Assembly (NCBI RefSeq): GCF_902859625.1
Contig: NZ_CADIJX010000003.1
Coordinates: 620,001-684,000 of the forward strand
Direction of reading: 5' to 3'
Source: Achromobacter pestifer
GTDB lineage: Bacteria > Pseudomonadota > Gammaproteobacteria > Burkholderiales > Burkholderiaceae_B
Length of the DNA stretch: 64,000 nt
Shown here: positions 1-9,813 of the stretch, one piece after another
Position numbering within the stretch: position 1 is the first letter of the stretch
Layout of the letters: each line of letters starts with the position of its first letter
Program-made: the position numbers and the translations under genes
The notes under the pieces: generated by a model
Told to the model about the DNA's origin: nothing
The model's database searches: none
The model's input: only the letters and a program-made list of their open reading frames with translations

Positions 1-2349
1 ACACTCACGATCGACGGCGAGATCGAGCTATCGCTCTTTCCGCGCATCGGCTTGTCGGTGCAGGGCGTGTCCCTGTCCGAGCCCAATAGCCCGGACACGT
101 TCGCTTCCATCGAAAGCACGCGCCTGGCGGTTGCGGTGTGGCCGTTGCTGTCCAACAGCTTCGTGGTCGACCACGTGGCCATCAGCGGCCTCAAGGCGCG
201 CGTGGTGCGGGGCAAGGACGGCCAGTTCAACTTCAGCAACCTCGTGGGCGGCACGCCGGCGATTACGACTGCACCGGCGAATCCGGCCGAAGCGATCGTG
301 GGCGCGGCTCAGACCGCAGCCCAGGCCATCACCAGTGGCACGCTGCCGCCATCGCGCAACAACATGCAGATCGACATCGCCGGCCTGGACCTGAAGGACG
401 GCGAAGTGCAGTTGCAGGACGAGATCTCGGGCATGGCGGTTGCCGTCACGAAGATCAACGCCAATACGGGCCGCGTCACATTCAACCAGCCGTTCGATGT
501 GCGCATGACTGCCCGCGTCGAGGGCGGCAATCCGCGCGTCGACGCCAACCTGACCGGTCAGGCCTTGCTGACGCTGGATCCGTCGGCCAAGCGCTACGCG
601 GCCCAGAAGTTGGACTTGCGCATGGATGGCAAGCTGCCTGGCGCGGAAGCCAAGAGCCTGGCCATGCGCGGCAATCTGGCCTTCAACGGGCAGAAGTCGG
701 CGCTGGACGTGTCGGGCCTGGAAGTGGTTTTCCAGGGCGACATCACGGACCCCGCCGCGCGCGCCACCAATGTGGAAGCCAGCGTGGCCATGCCCAAGCT
801 CGCGATCGATCCGCACAAGAGCCAGCTTCAGATTGAAAAGCTGGCCGTGCGCGCCAAGGGCGGGTCGCCAGACGGCCCGTTTGAGTTTGCCGTGGACGCG
901 CCCGCGCTGAATATTTCGCCCGCGTCGGCAACGGGCGAAGCCCTGACCGGACGGGTGCGCATCAGCGGCCTGGATGCCAGCTTTGGCCTGAACGGCATCA
1001 GTGGCAATGCCGGCGAACTGGACATCAAGGAAGCCAAGGTGGACAGCACGTCCAAGAATGGCGAACGAGTGGTCAAGCTGAACTTCGCTTCGCCCTTGAC
1101 CTTGAATCTGCTGCAACGCAGTGGCGGCCTGTCCGGATTGCGCGGCGACGTGAACATCACCGATCCAGGGCTGCCCAAGGGCAATTTGCAGATTCCCGTG
1201 ATCGGCAGCCTGACAGTGGATTTGCTGAAAGACCAAGCCAGCAGCAAGATCAACGCGGTGCTGGAAGGCGGCAAATTCGACCTGAGCGCCGACATCACCA
1301 AGTTGTCCCAGACGCCGATGGTGAATTTCGCCTTGGCCGTGGACATCCTGGATCTGGACAAGCTGGTGCCCCCGGTGGTGGTGGCGGCCAAGCCGCCGGC
1401 TGATGGCAAGAAAGACGAGAGCAAGCCTGCGCAACCCGCAGCGCCGGCCGCGCCTGTGGATGATTCGATCGACCTGTCCGCGTTGGTGGGCCCTAGCGTC
1501 AACGGCACGCTGAAGGTTGGCAAACTGGTCGTGCGTGGCCTGAAAGCCGATGACGTGGCTGCCGTGGTCAAACTGGACAAGGGCAAGCTGGAAATCTCCA
1601 GCCTGACGGCCGGCCTGTACGGCGGCAAGCTGGCCGGCGCGATGTCGGTGGATGCTGCGCAAGGTAATCAATTGGCCACCAAGATGTCCCTGGCCGGAAT
1701 CACGATTGAACCGTTGCTGATGGATCTGGCGAATCAGAACGTGCTGAGCGGCACGGGCAGCCTGGCCTTGGACTTGAAGACCGCAGGCGCCAATGCCTAT
1801 GCCATGAAGAGCGGTCTGGGCGGCACCTTGCAGTTGCGCTTGCGCGATGGTGCGGTCAAGGGCATCAACCTGACGCAAACGCTGCGCGAATTGAAGGCCG
1901 CGTTCAAGCCGGAGTCGCAGGACGAGACCGTGCCGGCCGACACCAGCAAGCAGACGGAATTCTCGGAGATGGACGCCGATCTGGCCTTTACCAAAGGCGT
2001 GGCCACCGTGAAGCGCCTGAACGTTGTGTCGCCGTTGCTGCGCGTGACGCAAGGCGATCCTGCCAGCATTGACTTCGTGAAGAACGAGCTGAATCTGGTG
2101 GCGCGTGCGCGCGTCGTCAATCCGGCGGCAGACCCCGAAGGCAAGGAACTGATCGACCTGAAAGACGTGACCATCCCCGTGCATGTGAAGGGGCCGTTCG
2201 ACAAGCCGTCCTACACGCTGCTGTGGAAAGACGCCATCGGCGGCATCCTCAAGCGCAGCCTGGAGAACAAGCTGCGCGAAGCCGTGACGGGCAAGGGCAA
2301 GAACGGCGCCGCCGTGGACAAGGCATTGAAAGGGTTGTTGGGAAAATGA
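1..2349 (+). CDS. AsmA family protein, 5' end cut by window edge
   Basis: The reading frame is open from base 1 and about 780 residues are visible. The first in-frame start-like codon (TTG at 52) is internal, because the preceding residues already read like AsmA sequence (SLFPRIGLSVQGVSLSEP), so the true start lies before the window. AsmA-family proteins are large periplasmic, inner-membrane-anchored beta-rich proteins linked to envelope lipid homeostasis and transport. Visible here are long beta-rich repeats, a Pro/Ala/Lys-rich linker near residues 460-490, and the AsmA C-terminal domain around residues 490-740. The usual N-terminal membrane anchor is missing only because of truncation. The stop overlaps the next start (ATGA), which suggests translational coupling. 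Substrate unknown. Confidence 0.85.
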   Translation, partial: TLTIDGEIELSLFPRIGLSVQGVSLSEPNSPDTFASIESTRLAVAVWPLLSNSFVVDHVAISGLKARVVRGKDGQFNFSNLVGGTPAITTAPANPAEAIVGAAQTAAQAITSGTLPPSRNNMQIDIAGLDLKDGEVQLQDEISGMAVAVTKINANTGRVTFNQPFDVRMTARVEGGNPRVDANLTGQALLTLDPSAKRYAAQKLDLRMDGKLPGAEAKSLAMRGNLAFNGQKSALDVSGLEVVFQGDITDPAARATNVEASVAMPKLAIDPHKSQLQIEKLAVRAKGGSPDGPFEFAVDAPALNISPASATGEALTGRVRISGLDASFGLNGISGNAGELDIKEAKVDSTSKNGERVVKLNFASPLTLNLLQRSGGLSGLRGDVNITDPGLPKGNLQIPVIGSLTVDLLKDQASSKINAVLEGGKFDLSADITKLSQTPMVNFALAVDILDLDKLVPPVVVAAKPPADGKKDESKPAQPAAPAAPVDDSIDLSALVGPSVNGTLKVGKLVVRGLKADDVAAVVKLDKGKLEISSLTAGLYGGKLAGAMSVDAAQGNQLATKMSLAGITIEPLLMDLANQNVLSGTGSLALDLKTAGANAYAMKSGLGGTLQLRLRDGAVKGINLTQTLRELKAAFKPESQDETVPADTSKQTEFSEMDADLAFTKGVATVKRLNVVSPLLRVTQGDPASIDFVKNELNLVARARVVNPAADPEGKELIDLKDVTIPVHVKGPFDKPSYTLLWKDAIGGILKRSLENKLREAVTGKGKNGAAVDKALKGLLGK

Positions 2350-2732
2350 GCGGCGATACCTTCCAACCGATCGCGGAATGCGGTGTCACGCCGCAGTCCA
2401 ACGCAGCGGCCTATCACCGGCAGTGGCTGATCGCCAATGATTCCGGTCAGTGGCTGAACCGTCAACTGTGCCCCAAGCTTGCCGAGGTGTCGGTGGAACT
2501 GCGCTTGGGCTATCTGGTGCTGAAGGCGCCGGGCATGCTGCGCATGGATATTCCGCTGGACGTCATCGAAGACGACGACAGCGTGCGCTACAGCATGAAG
2601 GTGGGCGAGCAGACCATCGATGTGGTCGATGAAGGGGAACTGGCCGCGGCCTGGATCTCGAACTTCGTCCAAGTGCCTTGCCGCATCATGAAGGTGCATC
2701 CGGATACGCCGGTGGCCGCCTGGCCTGCCTGA
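2346..2732 (+). CDS. Stand-alone MOSC N-terminal-like beta-barrel protein
   Basis: A 128-residue protein that starts inside the stop codon of the AsmA-like gene (4-bp overlap), so both are probably translated together. The stretch HRQWLIANDSGQWLNRQ followed by CPKLAEVSVEL matches the pattern of MOSC_N domains, where an Arg-Trp motif and a 'Gly-x-x-Leu-x-x-Arg' segment lie in a small beta barrel before the Mo-cofactor-handling MOSC domain. The catalytic MOSC domain with its conserved Cys is absent, so an enzymatic role is not implied. No signal peptide or membrane segment is seen. Family placement is by motif reading; the function is unknown. Confidence 0.65.
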   Translation: MSGDTFQPIAECGVTPQSNAAAYHRQWLIANDSGQWLNRQLCPKLAEVSVELRLGYLVLKAPGMLRMDIPLDVIEDDDSVRYSMKVGEQTIDVVDEGELAAAWISNFVQVPCRIMKVHPDTPVAAWPA

Positions 2733-2772
2733 ATTCGGTCTAGCCACCCCGCCGGGTTGCACGCGCGGGATG

Positions 2773-2800
2773 CGCTGAGATCAGACGCCCGATCTCAGCG
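2773..2800. terminator. Hairpin between convergent genes
   Basis: A perfect 10-bp stem (CGCTGAGATC / GATCTCAGCG) with an 8-base loop lies between the plus-strand MOSC_N-like gene and the minus-strand benE gene. The flanking T-rich tract on the plus side (TTCGTCTT) is weak. The position fits a shared terminator for both convergent transcripts. Confidence 0.55.
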
Positions 2801-2810
2801 TTCGTCTTGC

Positions 2811-4893
<2,083 letters not shown>

Positions 4894-4915
4894 GCGAGCT
4901 CCGTACCGTTATTAG

Positions 4916-4927
4916 TGGTGTACACCA
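4916..4927. promoter_or_regulatory. 12-bp palindrome between rsmD and coaD
   Basis: TGGTGTACACCA is a perfect palindrome 23 bp upstream of the coaD start. It could be an operator or a small hairpin. No regulator is assigned. Confidence 0.3.
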
Positions 4928-4951
4928 TCCTCCGAAGCTCGGATTATTGAT

Positions 4952-5518
4952 CTATTTGCGCAATGCAGCAAATTCCAGCAGATGGTAGTGGACCGCGCCT
5001 GCCTTGTCCTGCCGCAAGATCTGGAATCCTTCGGGGGGTTCGATGGGGGTTTCCGCCTCGACGTAGACTAGTCCATGCTCGGTCAAAATACCCGGCAGGA
5101 TCGGCCACAGGCGCGGCAGCCAGCCCTGTCCGAAGGGCGGATCCAGCAGGATCAAGTCAAATCGGGACGCATCCATGCGCTCGGCCACTTGCATGGCGTC
5201 ACCCACATGGATGCGTATCATGTCGGCTTTGAGCTTGTCGCGCAGTGTCCGCAGCGCGGACGCGGCGGTCTTGTCCCGTTCGACCATCTGCACATGCGCT
5301 ACGCCGCGCGAGGCTGCCTCGAACCCCAAGGCGCCGCTGCCGGCAAACAGATCCAGCACCTGCTTGTCGGCGAATTCGCCGCTCCACAGGTGATTCAACC
5401 AGTTGAACAGCGTCTCGCGTACCCGATCGGGCGTGGGGCGCAGCGTCTCCACGTCGGGCACGGCGATGGGGGTGCGCCGGTATTGGCCCCCGACGATACG
5501 AATATACTTGTTACCCAT
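4952..5518 (-). CDS. rsmD: 16S rRNA (guanine(966)-N(2))-methyltransferase RsmD
   Basis: A 188-residue SAM-dependent methyltransferase that modifies G966 of 16S rRNA. Visible motifs are IRIVGGQYRRTPI at the N-terminus, PTPDRVRETLFNWL, the SAM-binding DLFAGSGALGFEAASRG, and the catalytic DPPFG near residue 128. The start at 5518 (MGNKYIRIVGG) gives the standard N-terminus and has a GAAG-like ribosome binding site upstream; a TTG at 5536 would add six residues. Its ATG shares two bases with the ATG of ftsY on the other strand. Confidence 0.95.
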   Translation of the reverse strand: MGNKYIRIVGGQYRRTPIAVPDVETLRPTPDRVRETLFNWLNHLWSGEFADKQVLDLFAGSGALGFEAASRGVAHVQMVERDKTAASALRTLRDKLKADMIRIHVGDAMQVAERMDASRFDLILLDPPFGQGWLPRLWPILPGILTEHGLVYVEAETPIEPPEGFQILRQDKAGAVHYHLLEFAALRK

Positions 5519-6962
5519 GTTTAGCCGCTTCTTCAAGAAAAAATCCCCTCCGCCCGCCGCGCCGGCCCAGCCCGCGCCGCCGCCAGAGGTCGTAGACGCC
5601 GCCGTCGCGCCTGCGGAGCCCGCCGTCGCGCCGGTAATTCCACCGCCTGCCGTGCCAGCGCCCGCTCCTCGTCCCGAGGTCGCGGCGCCGGTGTCCGTTC
5701 CCGTTTTCGAGCCAGTTCCTGCGCCCGCGCCGGTTCCTGTTCCTGCGCCCGTGGCGACACCGGTACCGCCGTCGGCGCCGATTGCCGCGCCCGCACCGAC
5801 GGTAGCGCCGGACGTACGGGTTGAGACGCCTGTTCAAGTCCCGGTTCAAGTTCCCATTCAAGCACCCATTCAAGCGCCTGTCCCAGCGCCTGCCAGCGTA
5901 CCGCTGAACGCGCCGCCAGCCGCCGTGGCTGCTGCCGCAGCGCCCGCTGTCGTGCCGGCGCCCGTGCCCGCCGCTCCGGCGGTGGCGGCCCCGGCGCCTG
6001 TTCAGGTTCCAGTGCCTGCTCCCGAGCCGGTTGCCGCCGAGGCGCCTAAAAAAGCATCCTGGCTGTCCCGGCTCAAGCAAGGTCTGTCACGCACGGGCCA
6101 AAGCATTGGCGGCATCTTCATCGGCGTCAAGGTCGACGAGAACCTGTTCGAGGAACTTGAATCGGCGCTCATTATGGCCGATGCGGGCCTGGAGGCTACC
6201 GAGAAGCTGCTGACGGCGCTGCGTGCGCGCGTCAAGAAGGATCGCATCGAAGATCCGGCCAAGGTGAAGACGGCCCTGCGTCAATTGCTGGCGGACCACC
6301 TGCGTCCGCTGGAGCGCAGCTTTGACCTGACCCGCACCAAGCCGCTGGTGGTGATGATCGCTGGCGTCAATGGCGCGGGCAAGACGACCTCCATCGGCAA
6401 GTTGGCGCACACGTTCCAACGCCAGGGTGCCAGCGTGTTGCTGGCTGCGGGCGACACGTTTCGCGCCGCTGCGCGCGAACAACTCGTGGAATGGGGCAGC
6501 CGCAACAACGTCAGCGTGATTGCACAGGATGGCGGCGACCCGGCCGCCGTGGCGTTCGACGCCGTGAACGCCGGCCGTGCGCGCGGCATGGGCGTGGTCA
6601 TGGTGGATACCGCTGGCCGTTTGCCCACGCAGCTGCACCTGATGGAAGAACTGAAGAAGATCCGCCGCGTCATCGGCAAGGCGGATGCCTCGGCGCCGCA
6701 CGAAGTGTTGCTGGTGGTGGATGGCAACACGGGGCAGAACGCGCTGGCGCAGATTCGCGCGTTTGACGCCGCGATCAACTTGACGGGCCTGGTCGTGACC
6801 AAGCTGGACGGCACCGCCAAGGGCGGCACGCTGGCCGCCGTGGCTGCGGGCAGCCAGGGCGTGCGCCCGATTCCGGTGTATTGGATTGGCGTGGGAGAAA
6901 GTCTGGAAGACCTGCAACCGTTCGTGGCGGATGAATTCGCCGCGGCCTTGCTGTCGGACTGA
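5517..6962 (+). CDS. ftsY: Signal recognition particle receptor FtsY
   Basis: A 481-residue SRP receptor GTPase that docks ribosome-SRP complexes at the inner membrane. The N-terminus MFSRFFKKK is basic, and is followed by a Pro/Ala/Val-rich linker to about residue 175 in place of the usual acidic A domain. The NG domain follows: P-loop GVNGAGKTTSIGKLA, then DTFRAAAREQL, DTAGRLPT (G3), and TKLDGTAKGG (G4). A four-copy 12-bp tandem repeat (around 5831-5884) encodes part of the linker. The start codon overlaps that of rsmD on the opposite strand; no strong ribosome binding site is seen, since the upstream bases are rsmD codons. Confidence 0.96.
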   Translation: MFSRFFKKKSPPPAAPAQPAPPPEVVDAAVAPAEPAVAPVIPPPAVPAPAPRPEVAAPVSVPVFEPVPAPAPVPVPAPVATPVPPSAPIAAPAPTVAPDVRVETPVQVPVQVPIQAPIQAPVPAPASVPLNAPPAAVAAAAAPAVVPAPVPAAPAVAAPAPVQVPVPAPEPVAAEAPKKASWLSRLKQGLSRTGQSIGGIFIGVKVDENLFEELESALIMADAGLEATEKLLTALRARVKKDRIEDPAKVKTALRQLLADHLRPLERSFDLTRTKPLVVMIAGVNGAGKTTSIGKLAHTFQRQGASVLLAAGDTFRAAAREQLVEWGSRNNVSVIAQDGGDPAAVAFDAVNAGRARGMGVVMVDTAGRLPTQLHLMEELKKIRRVIGKADASAPHEVLLVVDGNTGQNALAQIRAFDAAINLTGLVVTKLDGTAKGGTLAAVAAGSQGVRPIPVYWIGVGESLEDLQPFVADEFAAALLSD

Positions 6963-6982
6963 TCTTCGGCGGAACACCCGTC

Positions 6983-7012
6983 AATGGGGCGGCGCGCAAG
7001 CGCCGCCCCATT
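6983..7012. terminator. Strong intrinsic terminator between ftsY and phospholipase C
   Basis: A perfect 12-bp GC-rich stem (AATGGGGCGGCG / CGCCGCCCCATT) with a 6-base loop, followed by GCTTTTCT on the plus strand. It sits 20 bases after the ftsY stop and just before the 3' end of the convergent phospholipase gene. It can serve ftsY and perhaps both transcripts. Confidence 0.8.
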
Positions 7013-7034
7013 GCTTTTCTGCCGGAATCTACCG

Positions 7035-9230
7035 TCAGTTCACCTGACCCATTGCGGGATCGCTGACCCCGTCCTCACCGGTTTCCATGCGGCCGGCAAA
7101 ACGGCGCGCGAATGCGGCATAGCCTTCGCACGCGACCGCGAAGTCATACCACTTGCCGCTTTCGCTGACTGGCCAGCTTAGCTCGCCGGTCTGGCCCGCC
7201 TGCACGGTCGTGGTCCATGGGCCGTCGCTGCGGTACGCCAACGCTTGCACGCTGAACGTGCAGGCCTGGCTGCCATTGTTGTGCAGCTTGACCTGCACCT
7301 GCGGATCGTCGCAGGGCACGTAGCACACCTGGATCTCGGGTTGTGCGCCGCCAGTCTGCATCAGGTCGCCCGTGAAGGCGCGATGAAAGCCATTCGGTCC
7401 CAACACCCACAAGTCGTACTTGCCGCTGTCGGCGGAGACGTCCCAGGCGTCGTCCAGCGATTTGCCCGCCTCGACCACGTAGCGGCGAGGGATGCGGTCC
7501 AGATGCAGCTTGTCGTACACATGGAAGACGGCCGCCGCCTGCCCGCTGCTGGCGTTGGCGAACAGCAGCCTGACGCGGTTCTCACGCCCCTCTTCGCGGG
7601 CGCTGGTGTGCAGCTCGTAGGGCAGGGCGCGAGAGGGGCGCGTGCCCTGCGCCTGCTGGGCCAGCGTCTGCTCTGTGGGGATGGCGATGGCGGGCTGTGC
7701 TTCTTGCCAGGTGGTCAGCCCGTCAGCATCCGTCTTGGTAGTGCGGCCGGACAAGGTCGGCAGACCGGCGCTATTGGGCGACACGAAATTCAAGGTGGAC
7801 GTGAGGTCGCCGCAGACCGCGCGCCGGAATGCGCTGATGTTCGGTTCGACGACGCCGAAGCGCTGTTCCAGGAAGCGCAGCGCCGACGTGTGGTCGAACA
7901 CTTGTGAATTGACCCAGCCACCGCGGCTCCAAGGCGAAATCACCCACATGGGCACGCGCATGCCGGGGCCGAACGGTTTGCCGTCAGCGGTCAGTTGCTT
8001 GGGCGTGGCGGGCGGATAGGTGAAGTATTCGAATGCCATGTCGGCATCCGTCATCGTGGATTTTCCCGCCAGTGTGCCGTCGTCGTTTCGTGACGGCGCC
8101 GAGGGCGTCGGCATGTGGTCGAAGAAGCCGTCGTTTTCGTCATAGGTCACCAGGAACACCGTCTTGCTCCAGACCTCGGGCGATTGCGTCAGCGCGTCCA
8201 GCGCCGCCTGGATGTACCACGCGCCCTTGGCCGGGCTGGACGGGCCAGGATGTTCGCTGTAGGCGGCGGGCGGGATGATCCATGACACTTCCGGCAGCGT
8301 GCCGTTCACGACGTCGTCGCGCAGGCTTTGCAGGAAACCGCCGTCGGGCATGGTGTTGCCGAAGCCTTTGGCCAGCGGACTGTACTGGTCGTCGATGGAG
8401 GGGTTGTAGGCGGGGCCGCCCTGGTTGGTGACCTGACGATCCGCGGGCATCTTTTCGATCTCGGCACGCCAGTGCCGAAAGCTCATCATTTCGTTGCAGC
8501 CGAAGTTGTCGGGAATGTTCTGGTAGACCTTCCAGCTGACACCGGCCTGCTGCAAGCGGTCGGCGTAGGTGGTCCAGGTCCAGCCTTCGGTGGACGGACC
8601 CACGTCGGCGCCGTCGTTCATTTCGTTCATCACGACGGACACGTTGTCGCCGGACGGTCCATTGGTGCCCGTCCAGAAGAACAGCCGGTTGGGGATGGTG
8701 CCCGCGTGCATCGAACAGTGGTAGCTGTCGCACAGGGTGAAGGCATCGGCCAGCGCCCGATGGAAGGGCACTTCGGCCGTTTCGTAGTAGCCCATCGATA
8801 GCGGTTGCTTGGCGCTGGGCCATTTGTTCATGCGGCCGTGGTCCCAGGCTGCCTGGCAATTCGGCCAGGAGTGCGGCGTGCTGCCCGCGCGCTGCGCATT
8901 GCCCAGTGCTGCGTCCAGGTGATAGGGCAGTTCTTCGCTGCCGTCGCTGCGCGTCTGATGGAACACCGACTTGCCATTGGCCAGCGGAATGGGGAAGCGG
9001 TCGCCAAAACCGCGCACGCCGGGGAAGGTGCCGAAGTAGCCGTCGAATGAGCGGTTTTCCAGCATCAGCATCACGACGTGCTTGACGTCCTGAATGGTGC
9101 CGGTGGGGCTGCTGGCCTCGATGGCCAGGGCACGGCGGATGCTGGGCGGAAACATCGACAACGCGCTGACCGCGGCGGTGGTTCCCAACGTGGTCTTGAA
9201 GAATTTTCTCTTGGAGGCATCGAACGTCAT
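7035..9230 (-). CDS. Phosphocholine-type phospholipase C, Tat-exported
   Basis: A 731-residue protein, the normal size for bacterial phosphocholine-specific phospholipase C (the PlcH/PlcN group), which cleaves phosphatidylcholine or sphingomyelin outside the cytoplasm. The N-terminus SKRKFFKTTLG resembles a Tat signal, with a hydrophobic stretch to about residue 35. The phosphoesterase motif LMLENRSFDGYFGTFPG follows, with further family segments DSYHCSMHAGTIPNR and VTYDENDGFFDH that carry metal and substrate residues. The C-terminal about 200 residues look like two beta-sandwich domains (DUF756 type). The start at 9230 places the Tat motif near the N-terminus. A small lipoprotein gene lies 37 bp upstream on the same strand. 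Head-group specificity cannot be read from sequence. Confidence 0.93.
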   Translation of the reverse strand: MTFDASKRKFFKTTLGTTAAVSALSMFPPSIRRALAIEASSPTGTIQDVKHVVMLMLENRSFDGYFGTFPGVRGFGDRFPIPLANGKSVFHQTRSDGSEELPYHLDAALGNAQRAGSTPHSWPNCQAAWDHGRMNKWPSAKQPLSMGYYETAEVPFHRALADAFTLCDSYHCSMHAGTIPNRLFFWTGTNGPSGDNVSVVMNEMNDGADVGPSTEGWTWTTYADRLQQAGVSWKVYQNIPDNFGCNEMMSFRHWRAEIEKMPADRQVTNQGGPAYNPSIDDQYSPLAKGFGNTMPDGGFLQSLRDDVVNGTLPEVSWIIPPAAYSEHPGPSSPAKGAWYIQAALDALTQSPEVWSKTVFLVTYDENDGFFDHMPTPSAPSRNDDGTLAGKSTMTDADMAFEYFTYPPATPKQLTADGKPFGPGMRVPMWVISPWSRGGWVNSQVFDHTSALRFLEQRFGVVEPNISAFRRAVCGDLTSTLNFVSPNSAGLPTLSGRTTKTDADGLTTWQEAQPAIAIPTEQTLAQQAQGTRPSRALPYELHTSAREEGRENRVRLLFANASSGQAAAVFHVYDKLHLDRIPRRYVVEAGKSLDDAWDVSADSGKYDLWVLGPNGFHRAFTGDLMQTGGAQPEIQVCYVPCDDPQVQVKLHNNGSQACTFSVQALAYRSDGPWTTTVQAGQTGELSWPVSESGKWYDFAVACEGYAAFARRFAGRMETGEDGVSDPAMGQVN

Positions 9231-9267
9231 TGGCTTCTCTGTCGTTGAAGGTCGGGTGGGAACGGGC

Positions 9268-9453
9268 TTACGGGGCGCAGTGCGACGCGCACGCGGCGGG
9301 TGGCGTGGTGGGCGTCGTGGGAGGCGTGGGAGTCGGTTCGTCCGAATCGTTGTCGTCGCCGCCGCAGGCGGACAGCGAAAACACGAGCGACAGCGCGCAG
9401 AAGGCCATGAGGCCTCGTCTTGCATGGGCGAGCAAGTGGGAAGTGGTTTCCAT
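9268..9453 (-). CDS. Small putative lipoprotein upstream of phospholipase C
   Basis: A 61-residue protein with an N-terminal basic stretch, a hydrophobic core (LMAFCALSLVFSL) and a lipobox LSAC followed by GGDD, so it is probably lipid-modified at that Cys. The mature part is acidic, then Thr/Pro-rich (TPTPPTTPTTPP), and ends in two Cys within a short tail. The gene ends 37 bp before the phospholipase gene on the same strand. An upstream in-frame ATG at 9636 would bury the signal peptide. The role is unknown; it may assist export or surface retention of the lipase, by context only. Confidence 0.6.
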   Translation of the reverse strand: METTSHLLAHARRGLMAFCALSLVFSLSACGGDDNDSDEPTPTPPTTPTTPPAACASHCAP

Positions 9454-9813
9454 GGTGTGGTCGGTGTGGATGGGCTGACGGCCCGCAGGGGCCTTTGCCG
9501 TCACACAGGACGAATATCGGGCGGATGCAGCGGGCCACGAATGCGCCCGGCGCATGGGGGCCGGACGACAGCGATCCAGTATTGGCGCATCGGATGTCGT
9601 TCTTTTTACAAGCGGCTGACCCGTTGCTTGCGGCACCGCTTTTTTTGAAACGCGGTGCTAGAACCGTTTCCAGGTGAAAACGTATTCAATGATTGAAGTT
9701 CCGATGCGGTAAACGCGCGCGGCCGCGCGGCGTGCTGAGGGAACATTGCGTTCCGATCCGCAGGAACAGGGTTCGCCATGGCCGTTGCGGCCATGGCGGG
9801 TCATGCGAACAAC
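9454..9813. other. Gene-free interval with strong hairpin
   Basis: This 360-bp interval separates two minus-strand genes. No convincing coding frame is seen. It should hold the promoter of the lipoprotein-phospholipase pair. Near its lower end, CGCCATGGCCG and CGGCCATGGCG (9774-9784 and 9788-9798) form an 11-bp stem with a 3-base loop, 16 bp after the CYTH-CHAD stop; it lacks a T tract and is only a possible terminator or processing site. Confidence 0.5.

Noticed and set aside
28..2184. A 718-codon open frame antisense to the AsmA-like gene
   Set aside because: Low-complexity Arg/Gln/His/Gly-rich text and no domain; it is the usual shadow of a GC-rich gene. The plus-strand frame has clear family similarity.
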